From Planotetraspora sp. A-T 1434 (lineage in GTDB: Bacteria > Actinomycetota > Actinomycetes > Streptosporangiales > Streptosporangiaceae), in NCBI RefSeq assembly GCF_025420585.1, contig NZ_JAOEGB010000037.1, positions 1 through 59,220 on the forward strand: a DNA stretch of 59,220 nucleotides, read 5' to 3'. Below the pieces are notes generated by a model that had not been told where the DNA came from, did no database searches, and saw nothing but the letters and a program-made list of their open reading frames with translations. The position numbers and the translations under genes are program-made. Positions 50,216 to 58,325 of the stretch are shown here, one piece after another; position 1 is the stretch's first letter; every line of letters begins with the position of its first letter.

Positions 50216-51067
50216 TCAGGTAACGTCGCGGGCCGGGGGCGACCAGGTGTCGCACACGCCGGGTTTCCCAGAGTGGAAACCCTTCTCCAGCCACCGGAGC
50301 CTGGTACGCGGTCGGCCATGGTCCCGAACCCACCGGTCGAGATCAGCACCATCGAAGATTCCCTGGAACCGCCTCCACGTGGGCATACCGCGCCGCATCG
50401 CGCGCAACGCCACACCCGCCAGGCACTCGGCCTGCAACTCCAGTCGTCTGGTGACTAGGTCCTCGCCCTTCGAGGTGGTAGCCAAAGCCGCAGTATCAAT
50501 CTCGTAGTCCATGATGCCGACCAGCGTCTGGACATGGTCCCCGTACTCGTGGGCAATCGCCCGCGCCGTCCAGGCTGCCGCCCAGGGGTCGAGGTCGGCG
50601 CGGGCGATGAGGACGTAGTAGGTCTTGGTGGCTGAGCAGTACAGGCCCACGTCCCCCTTGTCCGGCACCTTCCCGCATCCCCCATCACGGACCCGGTGCC
50701 GTACCCATATCCGGCGGGGCGGGGAGAAGGGCAAGCCCATCCGTTTGAACTCCCGGCTCCAGACGCGGTCCAGGCAGGACGAGACGCTGTTCAGGTATCC
50801 CTTCATGGACTGCCAGTTGCCGACCCTGATCTCGCGGATACGGCACGACGCCTCGGCACGCGGCGCGTCGTAGAGCGGATTGTCGACCACGACGGCCCGG
50901 CCCGTTTGGGTCGGGGCGGGAGTCGCGGTCTGCGTCGGAGTTGGGGAGACGTACGGGGTCGTGGGCCACTCAGGCACCGACAGCGGAATGGGGTCGGGCT
51001 GCGACTCCTCGGCACAGGCCGTCAGGAGGAGGGCGCAGACAGCGAGCAGCGGGAGGAGACGGCGCAC
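50216..51067 (-). CDS. lipoprotein of the neutral zinc metallopeptidase family, HExxH changed to HEYGD
   Basis: 283 residues. Lipoprotein signal MRRLLPLLAVCALLLTACAEE, then a Thr/Pro-rich linker with repeated TPTQTATPAPTQT, so membrane-anchored outside the cell. The catalytic domain (about 65-283) has YYVLIARADLDPWAAAWTARAIAHEYGDHVQTLVGIMDYE. Relatives carry HEYGHHVQ; here the second zinc His is Asp. The downstream Glu motif RRLELQAECLAGVALRAM (relatives: ELQADCFAG) is intact. So the protein is either an altered metal site or a non-catalytic relative. Confidence 0.85.
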   Translation of the reverse strand: MRRLLPLLAVCALLLTACAEESQPDPIPLSVPEWPTTPYVSPTPTQTATPAPTQTGRAVVVDNPLYDAPRAEASCRIREIRVGNWQSMKGYLNSVSSCLDRVWSREFKRMGLPFSPPRRIWVRHRVRDGGCGKVPDKGDVGLYCSATKTYYVLIARADLDPWAAAWTARAIAHEYGDHVQTLVGIMDYEIDTAALATTSKGEDLVTRRLELQAECLAGVALRAMRRGMPTWRRFQGIFDGADLDRWVRDHGRPRTRLRWLEKGFHSGKPGVCDTWSPPARDVT

Positions 51068-51194
51068 GGTCCCGAAGCATAGGGGCGGTTAATCACAGAT
51101 CGTGTGGCATTCTGACGCCGGGATATATGCCAAACCGTGCCCTAAAGAGAACGATGAGGAATTAGACGCGTTCCTGGCTCTGCGCCTCGATTCG

Positions 51195-51446
51195 TTACGG
51201 CAAGCCGTACCTGATGATGATGGTCTTGGGTTCTTCGGCGGTCACCTCGCGTGGTGTACGGGCCAGTTCCTGTTGCAGGTCAGAGAGAATCTTGTCTCTT
51301 GAGCTGCGGACATATGTGCGGTAATGGGCAAGCTGTGCGTCGAAGCCCTTGGCGCTCGGCCCCGTCCACACGCTGGCCGGAGTGGAATGCTGATAGGGCG
51401 CCTCGATACCCGCCTCGTAGAGCGGATTGGGCACCAGCTCCGCCAT
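51195..51446 (-). CDS. small hypothetical protein
   Basis: 83 residues from ATG 51446, with AAGGA 10 nt upstream. MAELVPNPLYEAGIEAPYQHSTPASVWTG, then FDAQLAHYRTYVRSSRDKILSDLQQELARTPREV and a strand-like end KTIIIRYGLP. No membrane segment or signal; helical middle. Family not recognised. The region before it (51447-51739) has no supported gene. Confidence 0.6.
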   Translation of the reverse strand: MAELVPNPLYEAGIEAPYQHSTPASVWTGPSAKGFDAQLAHYRTYVRSSRDKILSDLQQELARTPREVTAEEPKTIIIRYGLP

Positions 51447-51739
51447 GACCAGATCAGTCCTTCTTCGATAAGGGGACACGGGCGTCGCGCATGTCGCACG
51501 TGACCGACCAGCGACACGCTGGTCACCGCGCCGCAGCGTGCGGCTGGTAAAACGCCCGCCGAAAGTGTCCGACGTCAACCTCGTCATCGTGCCCGGCACC
51601 CGCGCCGCCGTCGCGGACTGGCCTGACCGCAAGCGCGGCTGCCGCTGCGCACCGACCAGTGGCGGGGGCACCGGGTCAGGGGCTACAGATCCACCACGGC
51701 CGCGTAGCCGTCGACGGTGGCGTCTCTTCGAAGACCAGA

Positions 51740-51925
51740 GAAGTGACCTTCGAGGAGGACCGCTGCCGTGTGCGGACCGCCGCGGCCCCATCATCCTGGC
51801 GACCATACACAGCTACGCGATCAGCGCGCGACGCCTGCTCAACTCTCACCGACATCGCCGAGGGCACCTGTTCTGCCCCGCGACGACTTCCAGCACCCAC
51901 GGACCACTCTCGTTCTCTCGATGTG
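51740..51925 (+). pseudogene. remnant of an ISAs1-like transposase C-terminus
   Basis: Read with one frameshift near 51785: TREVTFEEDRCRVRT (frame one), then GPIILATIHSYAISARRLLN and TSSTHGPLSF (next frame). This follows the pattern of ISAs1-family transposase ends (EV.F.ED.CR.R.G.AP.I.A..RN.AI..LR). No inverted repeat or intact part found. Confidence 0.5.
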
Positions 51926-51959
51926 AAAACTCCTTCAGCCCTGGAGAGCAACGGCGTGA

Positions 51960-52376
51960 TCAGCGGAGGGCGTCGATCTCTGCGTTGGTGAGGTTGGCCC
52001 TGGCCAACTTCGCACCGCGCAGATCGCTCCGGCGCTGGTTGGGATCGCCGACGCCTTTGGCGCCGATCTGAACGCCGGTCAGGTCCGCATCGCGAAAATC
52101 CGTCTCACGGAGAGAACAGCCAGCGAAGCTGGCCCCGCGCAGCGAGGAGCCGCGGAAGTCAGCGTGGTCGAAGTCGCAGAAGACGAAACGGCAGCCCTCC
52201 AAAGTAGCCAACCGAAGGTCGACGCCGATAAACGAGCAGTTCGAAAACCAAACGCCAGAGGCGTTTACCGAGATCAGGTCCTGCCCAGCGAAGGAAGTGT
52301 CACGAATGGACTGGTACCTCCTCGCGTTCACGATCAGCGCTCGATCGCCCAGGGTCATGACTCGCACCTCATTCAT
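51960..52376 (-). CDS. pentapeptide-repeat protein
   Basis: 138 residues from ATG 52376 (weak ribosome site). From residue 25 on, A[DN]LxX pentapeptides: DTSFAGQDLISVNASGVWFSNCSFIGVDL, CRFVFCDFDHADFRGSSLRGASFAGCSLRETDFRDADLTGVQI, SDLRGAKLARANLTNAEI, forming a right-handed quadrilateral beta-helix. Possibly a gyrase-protecting or scaffold protein; too short and generic to assign. The divergent DUF6933 gene begins 63 bp away. Confidence 0.78.
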   Translation of the reverse strand: MNEVRVMTLGDRALIVNARRYQSIRDTSFAGQDLISVNASGVWFSNCSFIGVDLRLATLEGCRFVFCDFDHADFRGSSLRGASFAGCSLRETDFRDADLTGVQIGAKGVGDPNQRRSDLRGAKLARANLTNAEIDALR

Positions 52377-52439
52377 CAGCACGCCACCGCGACCACCATT
52401 TGTAAACGCCACCCGCGCGACCCCGGGCAGGATTACCGG

Positions 52440-52937
52440 GTGCTCATCGTGCGTGCGACACAGAAGCTCCTCAAACGCCTCGGCCCACCGACCCCGCGGG
52501 ACGGCGAGCAATCGACGACGCTGTTGGGCGAGTGGTACGCGACCGCCCTGTTCTGGAAGCCCCAGGTCGCCTTGCTCGTCAACGAGACGACGTTGCTGCC
52601 CGCTCTGATGCCCCTGGCGCCCGCCGCGACCCTGCCCACCAAGATCGCGCAGCAGATCGCTACTGTCCTCGCCGCCCACGGCACACCACCAGCGATCGTC
52701 GATGACGAACTACAACAGATGCGGCCCTGCCAGGTCGCCCGGACGGCCAACCGCAGCGTCGTTGGCATCATGACCGAATTCACCCGCCTCGCGGAGGTCT
52801 ACCGCGACAGCAACCCCGACCCAGATCTGCTGGACCTCGCGCTACGGCTGGCCACAACACCGTGCGGTCCTCTGTACGGCAGAAACGTCAGTCCCGACCG
52901 CGAACTCGGCGCGCTCCTGCGCTCCATCGCCGCCTGA
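52440..52937 (+). CDS. DUF6933-family protein
   Basis: 165 residues from GTG 52440 (CAGGA upstream). Family pattern MLIVRATQKLLKRLGPPTPRDGEQSTTLLGEWYATALFWKPQVALLVNETTLLPALMPLAPAATL. Then TRTANRSVVGIMTEFTRLAEVYR-like conserved segment. Frame open upstream to 52164 is on the opposite strand of the pentapeptide gene and is not used. Function unknown. Confidence 0.82.
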   Translation: MLIVRATQKLLKRLGPPTPRDGEQSTTLLGEWYATALFWKPQVALLVNETTLLPALMPLAPAATLPTKIAQQIATVLAAHGTPPAIVDDELQQMRPCQVARTANRSVVGIMTEFTRLAEVYRDSNPDPDLLDLALRLATTPCGPLYGRNVSPDRELGALLRSIAA

Positions 52938-53104
52938 CAGGAGCCCTCACCTCCCGAGCACTGGACCCACCAGCCCCACCCGACGGGAGATGCCGCCTCG
53001 GACAGCGCACGGCAGCAGCCGCACCTATCGCAGTAGAAGCGGATGTTCATCGCCGTCAGGGCGGACCGTCTGTTGCGCGTGGCGACGATCGCGACCCGCG
53101 ACGC

Positions 53105-53473
53105 TTACGCGGCCTGTCCATTCACCTCGAGCGTGACGCCTGGCTTCTCGGCCCAGAACGCGAGCAGTCCGGCGATCTCCTTCACCCTCGGGAACGGCTT
53201 CGTGTAGGACCAGACCACGTCCTCGGCCACACCGTCACCGATCTGAACCGACCAGTACGTGGCGTCGCCCTTGAACGGGCAGTGCGACGTCGTTGTCGAT
53301 GATCTGAGCATGTCCATCTTCACGTCCGCCGACGGCAGGTAGTACCGCGGTGGACAGCCCGTCTCGGTGAGCACGATCGGCCGGGAGGAGGTCGCGACGA
53401 CCACGTCCTTGACTCGCACCACGACCTGATCCGATACAGGCGTGACCTCGATTTCATGTCCTCGTACGTTCAT
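53105..53473 (-). CDS. DUF427-family protein
   Basis: 122 residues: VVVRVKDVVVATSSRPIVLTETGCPPRYYLPSADVKMDMLRSS, TTTSHCPFKGDATYWSVQIGDGVAEDVVWSYTKPFPRVKEIAGLLAFW. This is the complete small beta-rich DUF427 fold with the CPFKG motif. Start ATG 53473. Function not established; it overlaps no neighbour. Confidence 0.9.
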   Translation of the reverse strand: MNVRGHEIEVTPVSDQVVVRVKDVVVATSSRPIVLTETGCPPRYYLPSADVKMDMLRSSTTTSHCPFKGDATYWSVQIGDGVAEDVVWSYTKPFPRVKEIAGLLAFWAEKPGVTLEVNGQAA

Positions 53474-53561
53474 AGACCGATCCCATCAAACGTCCCCCGC
53501 GGCCGCCAGCGTAACGCTTCGCGGCAAGCCAGTGCGTTCGACCGGTGCTGCTCACGTCGAC

Positions 53562-53775
53562 AATGGTGCGTCCAGCTCAGGCAAGTCGACGCTGGCCAAA
53601 GCGCTGCAACGCGCCCTTGAGGAGCCGTTTCTGCACGTGTCCTCCGACCAGTTCGTGTCCGCCGGCATGCTGCCGGATCGGCGGGAGGACTCCGGGCCGT
53701 TCAGCTGGTGGAACCAGATGCGCCCGCGCTTCTTCGCCGGATTCCGCCGTTGCCTGCCCGCGCTCGCCGAGTCCG
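53562..53775 (+). pseudogene. chloramphenicol phosphotransferase-like fragment
   Basis: NGASSSGKSTLAKALQRAL with P-loop, EEPFLHVSSDQFVSAGMLPDR, GPFSWWNQMRPRFFAGFRR, CLPALAES, then it breaks into unrelated sequence. The start codon and the C-terminal two thirds are missing. Followed by another short frame (DRAACHAAETAREISRLATR, then DVADGNPTPGRSIGEAANRYH) of unknown origin up to about 53950. Confidence 0.65.
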
Positions 53776-53969
53776 TCCTGAAGGATTGGCGCAAGCGGAC
53801 CGCGCCGCATGCCATGCAGCCGAGACCGCCCGCGAAATAAGCCGGCTCGCTACCCGCATCGCGGCAGAAGCGGACGTCGCGGATGGCAATCCCACGCCCG
53901 GCAGATCGATTGGTGAGGCCGCCAACCGGTACCACCACTCAGCGGCGGCCGGACAACCGCCGACCTCAA

Positions 53970-53998
53970 TTGACAGCATGCTGTCGATCGTGCAGACT
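53970..53998 (+). promoter_or_regulatory. MarR promoter with operator palindrome over the -35
   Basis: TTGACA (53970-53975), 17 bp, CAGACT (53993-53998). A perfect 14-bp dyad GACAGCATGCTGTC (53972-53985) overlaps the -35, fitting autorepression. The GTG at 54006 is 7 nt past the -10, so the mRNA may be leaderless. Confidence 0.65.
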
Positions 53999-54005
53999 GC
54001 CCGCT

Positions 54006-54470
54006 GTGAGTGATCGGCGCGGGCCGGAGGACGCGTGGAGCGAGTTCGTACTGGCGGTCTTTGACATCAACGGATTGATAACTCAGGCAGGCGAGCGCAT
54101 CTCCCGTCCCTTGGGGCAGAGCGCAGCGAGGTGGCAAGTGCTCGGTCGGGCATTCCAGCCGCAGACCGTCGCTGAGATGGCGGCCGAGATGGGGCACGCA
54201 CGGCAGAGCGTGCAGCGGGTGGCCGACGTGCTGGAGCGAGAGGGGTTGATCGCGTATCGGCCACACCCCACCGACCGCCGCACGAAGCTTGTCGAACTCA
54301 CCCCTCGTGGACACGAGGTACTAAGCGCGATCTATCAGCGGCAGGTGGCATGGTTCGCCGAGATCGTGTCACAGCTGAGCGAGGCCAAGTTGCGTGAACT
54401 CACGGTCTCACTCAATCAGGTTTCGCGCACGCTTTTATCGACCGTCACTGACGGCGAACGAGAGTCATGA
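54006..54470 (+). CDS. MarR-family transcriptional regulator
   Basis: 154 residues from GTG 54006. Winged helix about 40-105: LGRAFQPQTVAEMAAEMGHARQSVQRVADVLEREGLIAYRPHPTDRRTKLVELTPRGHEVLSAIYQRQ, including the D-x-R-x-x wing. Promoter palindrome indicates autoregulation. The YCII-like gene begins 18 bp after its stop and is likely cotranscribed. Inducer unknown. Confidence 0.92.
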   Translation: MSDRRGPEDAWSEFVLAVFDINGLITQAGERISRPLGQSAARWQVLGRAFQPQTVAEMAAEMGHARQSVQRVADVLEREGLIAYRPHPTDRRTKLVELTPRGHEVLSAIYQRQVAWFAEIVSQLSEAKLRELTVSLNQVSRTLLSTVTDGERES

Positions 54471-54488
54471 CAGCAGGGAGGCAGTGAA

Positions 54489-54845
54489 ATGGCACGCTTC
54501 ATCGTGTTGTACCGCGCTCCGCAGGAGGTCGCGGAACGTTTCGCAACGGCCACGCCCGAGGAGGCCCAGGCCGGTGTGCAGCTCTGGACGGATTGGTTTG
54601 CTCGGCTCGGGCCGGCGCTGGTCGACCCCGGCCGGCCGCTCGGCAATGCGAAGACCGTGACCCGCGATGGCACCATGGCTGCGCCGACCGAGGTCATCGG
54701 CATGACGATCCTGCAGGCCGACACCATGGACGACGCGCTCGAGATGGTCCGCGATCACCATCACCTGCAGTGGGCCGACTCCTGTGCCATCACCGTCCTC
54801 GAGGAGTTGCCGATCCCAGAGGTCGAGGCCGGCATCGTCAGCTGA
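54489..54845 (+). CDS. YCII-related protein in a MarR operon
   Basis: 118 residues from ATG 54489 with GGAGG 8 nt upstream. MARFIVLYRAPQEVAERFATATPEEAQAGVQLWTDWFARLGPALVDPG, TEVIGMTILQADTMDDALEMVRDHHHLQW, SCAITVLEELPIPE. YCII-like ferredoxin fold without the DGPF motif. Cotranscribed with the MarR gene; function unknown. Confidence 0.88.
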   Translation: MARFIVLYRAPQEVAERFATATPEEAQAGVQLWTDWFARLGPALVDPGRPLGNAKTVTRDGTMAAPTEVIGMTILQADTMDDALEMVRDHHHLQWADSCAITVLEELPIPEVEAGIVS

Positions 54846-54937
54846 CCGATCCGGTAGCCGGGTTCGGTACAGGCCGGTACAGCCTGGCCCACCTGAACGG
54901 AACGGCGCTCGGTCGGTAGAAATCACGCGAGCGAACT

Positions 54938-54955
54938 TCCGCTCATCGGCACGAG
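54938..54955 (-). repeat. dispersed repeat copy, identical 18 bp to 27246-27263
   Basis: CTCGTGCCGATGAGCGGA on the minus strand. A degenerate inverted copy (CAGATGAGCGGA) follows at 54972-54983. Lies in the gap after the YCII gene, which otherwise holds no supported gene up to 55086. Confidence 0.6.
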
Positions 54956-55086
54956 AGAGCGCGGATCGCGGCAGATGAGCGGATTGGCGGCCCGCCGAGT
55001 TGGTCGGCGGGAAAATAGTTGGACAGGACGATGTTCGGGCCGATAGTTTGCCGCAGACCGTGACATCGCGCGAGGAGGTGAGACCC

Positions 55087-55146
55087 ATGAACGCTGTATC
55101 GATGTGGGTGCTCCCCCTCGTCGTCACGGTCGGGCGATTGACGTAG
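55087..55146 (+). CDS. 19-codon leader ORF upstream of the GNAT gene
   Basis: ATG 55087 with an excellent ribosome site (GAGGAGGTGAGACCC), peptide MNAVSMWVLPLVVTVGRLT, stop TAG 55144-55146, 48 bp before the GNAT start. A small hairpin GCCTT-CAC-AAGGC follows at 55161-55173. The strong site and position suggest a regulatory leader peptide. Confidence 0.5.
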   Translation: MNAVSMWVLPLVVTVGRLT

Positions 55147-55194
55147 GTGTCGCCGGGAGCGCCTTCACAAGGCAATCCCGAAAGGCAACAACCT

Positions 55195-55992
55195 ATGAAT
55201 TCTGCGCATTTCACTTCGGGCATGGGCGAGCATGCCGTAGTGATCACGCGGGTCGCGGAGAGGCAATGGCACGCTGTGGAGGACGACCGGGTGGTCGGCC
55301 GCGGCGACGCTTCGCGCAGGCCCGACGGGCGGATCTTCCTCAGCATCGACGCGTGGCACGGCGTGGTCTTTGACCAACTCGCCGCTGCTATGCTGCCGGA
55401 CCTGCCGAAGCCGTTGTACACGGTGGTCGACGAGGCTGACCTCGACTTGACGTCCAATTGGGAGCGAGCCGGCTTCACAACCCGACGCCGCGAGTGGGAG
55501 TACCTCGTGCCCACTGACCCGCGGGTCACGGGACTCGGCTCAGTGCTACCGCCGTCGGGCATGACGATAGTGGCCGTCGGCGAGGCGGAGGAGGGTCCTC
55601 TAGGCAAGTTGGACCGCGAGATTCGCGACGAAGTCGAGGCCACCGTCGGATGGCAGGAGATGCCGGCTGAGGTGTTGCCCCGCCTGGACGGCGCTACCCT
55701 GCTGGACCCATCGAAGTACGCGGTAGCAGCACAGTCCGATAAATACGTGGGACTGGTCCGCGTGGCGCCGGTGACCCGGCAGCCACGTATCGGGCTGATC
55801 GCAGTCCGGTCCAACCAGCACCGCCGCGGTATCGCTCGGGCGCTGCTCGCCCACGTGCTGGGTTCGCTGCACCGCTGCGGGATCGAAACGGCATCGGCCG
55901 AAGTGAACGAATCCAACGGGGCGGCCATGGCGCTGTTCGAGGGCGTCGGCGCCCGGCGTGCGAGCAGCAACCTGGAGTTGGTGCTCCGCTGA
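55195..55992 (+). CDS. GNAT-family N-acetyltransferase
   Basis: 265 residues from ATG 55195; an in-frame GTG 55147 directly follows the leader stop but its extension is not protein-like. An N-terminal domain (about 1-130: ERQWHAVEDDRVVGRGDASRRPDGRIFLSIDAWH) precedes the C-terminal GNAT core: KYVGLVRVAPVTRQPRIGLIAVRSNQHRRGIARALLAHVLGSL (motif A RRGIARAL binds CoA pyrophosphate), ASAEVNESNGAAMALFEGVGARR (motif B). Substrate unknown; a drug or amino-compound is possible. Confidence 0.85.
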   Translation: MNSAHFTSGMGEHAVVITRVAERQWHAVEDDRVVGRGDASRRPDGRIFLSIDAWHGVVFDQLAAAMLPDLPKPLYTVVDEADLDLTSNWERAGFTTRRREWEYLVPTDPRVTGLGSVLPPSGMTIVAVGEAEEGPLGKLDREIRDEVEATVGWQEMPAEVLPRLDGATLLDPSKYAVAAQSDKYVGLVRVAPVTRQPRIGLIAVRSNQHRRGIARALLAHVLGSLHRCGIETASAEVNESNGAAMALFEGVGARRASSNLELVLR

Positions 55993-56208
55993 CGCCCCAC
56001 CGCATCACCGCGCGAGGGGACCGGGCTCGTAGCACACGCGGCACAGGCCGACCTGATGAGCGAGCATCGGTTCCCGCAGCGCGCGGGACGGCCGGTCGCG
56101 GCCGCCGTCCGCGACGACCGCGTCTGCCGAGGCGCCTCAATCACGGTTGCGTCAACGGAATTCGTTCCTCACCGACCTCACAGTCACCGACCGGAGAAGT
56201 GCGAGAAT

Positions 56209-56433
56209 ATGGCTAGAACAGCAGACGGCATCGAAGTCGAGGGCACCGTCGTGGAGTGCCTGCGCAACGCCACCTTCAAGGTGGAGCTCCAGAACGGGCA
56301 CAAGGTGCTAGCTCACATCAGCGGGAAGATACGGAAGAACTACATCAAGATCTTGCCGTATGACCGGGTGCTCGTGGAGCTCAGCCCGTACGACCTCACC
56401 CGCGGCCGGATCCTCTTCCGGTACAGGACCTAG
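56209..56433 (+). CDS. infA: translation initiation factor IF-1 paralogue
   Basis: 74 residues, OB fold: [68 protein letters not shown]. The start at 56209 is standard for the family. Housekeeping infA normally lies between adk/map and rpmJ in the ribosomal cluster, so this stand-alone copy is a second, perhaps stress- or condition-specific, IF-1. Its stop codon TAG is part of the IS target duplication, so the IS1380 element begins directly after it and removes the native 3' untranslated region. Confidence 0.93.
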   Translation: MARTADGIEVEGTVVECLRNATFKVELQNGHKVLAHISGKIRKNYIKILPYDRVLVELSPYDLTRGRILFRYRT

Positions 56434-58093
56434 CCTGCGGCTTTCACGGCGAATTTGAGCCGGCTTGATCGTTTACATGAGAAAAGTGCCTCTGAAGTGG
56501 GAGGATCGGGCTTGTCTAGAGTCCTGTCCGCACCAAATCAGAAAGCACTTTTCGCGTGCAGACTACCGCTTCCCAGCGCAAGATCGTGATGTCCGCCGAT
56601 GGAGCCGGACTCGTCTCCCAGGCGGGTGGGCTGCTACTCCTGGAGACGCTACGGGTCACCGGCCTGGACAAGGCTCTATCGGCGCAGTTGGAACGGTGGC
56701 GACCGGCCCGCGCGATCCATGATCCCGGCAAGGTCATCGCCGATCTGGCCCTCACACTCGCCCTCGGCGGGGACTGCCTGGCCGACATCGCGATGCTGCG
56801 GGCCCAACCTGGCCTGTTCGGCCTGGTGGCCTCCGACCCGACGGTCTCCCGGCTGATCGACGCCCTGGCCGCCGACCCCACCGGGGCGTTGAAAGCCATC
56901 CGCGCCGCCCGTGCCACCGCCCGCGAGCGGGCCTGGGCCCTGGCCGGGCAGAACGCGCCCGGCGCCGACGGCGAGTTGATCCCCCTCGACATCGACGCGA
57001 CCATCGTCATCGCCCACTCCGATAAGCAGCACGCGGCGCCGACCTGGAAACGCAGCTACGGCTTTCACCCCATGACCGTGTTCGCCGACCACGGTGCAGG
57101 CGGGGCTGGGGAGCCGCTGGCTCTCCTGCTCCGGCCGGGCAATGCCGGCTCGAACACCGCTGCCGACCACATCGAGGCCGCCCGGCTGGCGTTGGCGCAG
57201 TTCCCCAAACACCGGCGCCGTCAGGTGCTGATCCGCACCGACTCCGGCGGGGGAACACATGAGTTCCTGTCCTGGCTGAGCAGGCCGGGACGCCGGCTTG
57301 CCTACTCGATCGGGTTCACCCTCACCGAGGACATCGGCGCCGCGATCTTGGGCCTGCCCGCGGATGCGTGGACGCCCGCCTACGACTCAGGCGGCCGGGT
57401 ACGGCCCGGCGCCTGGGTCGCCGAACTGTCCGGCATGCTCGACCTGGCCGGCTGGCCCAGGGGCATGCGCCTCATCGTCCGTAAGGAACGCCCGCACCCC
57501 GGCGCGCAGCTACGCTTCACCGACATCGACGGGCACCGCTTCACCTGCTTCGTCACCAACACCAAGCGGGGTCAGCTCGCCGACCTGGAGCTACGGCACC
57601 GCCGCCGCGCCCGTTGCGAGGACCGCATCCGCGCTGCCAAGGACACCGGCCTGCGCAACCTGCCCCTGCACGACTTCGCACAGAACCAGATCTGGCTGGA
57701 GGTCGTCGCGCTGGCCTGCGAACTCCTCACATGGATGCAGATGCTCGCCCTGGACGGACCGGCCCGCCGCTATGAGCCCAAACGGCTGCGGCTACGCCTG
57801 TTCGCGGTCGCCGGCCGGCTGGTCCGCGGCGGCCGCAGACTACGCCTCCGCATCGCCACACACTGGCCCTGGGCCAGCCAAATCACCAGCGCCATCACCC
57901 GGCTCCAAGCGCTCCCGGCACCGACCTGACCAGCACGAAGCCGCCCCGACGACCAGGAAAGGACATCCCTCAGGCCCGTGGAACCCCCGCCCACCCGGCG
58001 CGACAGCCGGGCCCGCATGCTGACCACGGCGACGAAAATCACACATCAGCCGAATCGCTCAGCCAGCCACCAGAAGATCACGCAAGATCGAGG
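56434..58093 (+). mobile_element. complete IS1380-family insertion sequence
   Basis: 1660 bp bounded by the 4-bp duplication CTAG (56430-56433 and 58094-58097). Ends are weakly inverted: CCTGCGGCTTTCACG left, CCTCGATCTTGCGTG (minus) right, about 10 of 15 matching, both starting CCT as in IS1380. One intact transposase. Size and 4-bp target duplication fit the family. The intact duplication means recent insertion. Confidence 0.85.
56556..57929 (+). CDS. IS1380-family transposase
   Basis: 457 residues from GTG 56556, uninterrupted. DDE-type: LPLDIDATIV-like region (LDIDATIVIAHSDKQHAAPTWKRSYGFHP) with the first Asp, VLIRTDSGGGTHEFLSWL with the second, and LADLELRHRRRARCEDRIRAAKDTGLRNLP with the Glu (Y-(2)-R-(3)-E-(6)-K-like). 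C-terminal LRLRLFAVAGRLVRGGRRLRLRIATHWPW is typical for the family. Confidence 0.93.
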   Translation: MQTTASQRKIVMSADGAGLVSQAGGLLLLETLRVTGLDKALSAQLERWRPARAIHDPGKVIADLALTLALGGDCLADIAMLRAQPGLFGLVASDPTVSRLIDALAADPTGALKAIRAARATARERAWALAGQNAPGADGELIPLDIDATIVIAHSDKQHAAPTWKRSYGFHPMTVFADHGAGGAGEPLALLLRPGNAGSNTAADHIEAARLALAQFPKHRRRQVLIRTDSGGGTHEFLSWLSRPGRRLAYSIGFTLTEDIGAAILGLPADAWTPAYDSGGRVRPGAWVAELSGMLDLAGWPRGMRLIVRKERPHPGAQLRFTDIDGHRFTCFVTNTKRGQLADLELRHRRRARCEDRIRAAKDTGLRNLPLHDFAQNQIWLEVVALACELLTWMQMLALDGPARRYEPKRLRLRLFAVAGRLVRGGRRLRLRIATHWPWASQITSAITRLQALPAPT

Positions 58094-58131
58094 CTAGCGG
58101 CGGGCGGGATGCGCCGAAATAGGAAAAGAAG

Positions 58132-58151
58132 TCTCCGATCTGGATCGGAGA
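58132..58151. promoter_or_regulatory. 20-bp operator-like dyad
   Basis: TCTCCGATC-TG-GATCGGAGA, perfect 9-bp arms, 175 bp upstream of the kinase-like gene and 38 bp after the IS. With only a 2-bp centre it is more like a protein-binding site than a terminator. It would have lain just after infA before the insertion. Confidence 0.4.
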
Positions 58152-58325
58152 TGTACCACCGGATCATCGTCACGGTGGTTCCCCGTCAAGTTTTGCGTGT
58201 TGAGTTTTCTTGGCACGTCGGGCCGTAGCGCGGAGATGCTCAGGATGCCGGCCAGCTGCCCCGGTAGAGTCGATCACGTTCAGGAGATCGCCGATGTTGC
58301 TGGTTCGGGCATTGAGGAGTCGTTG

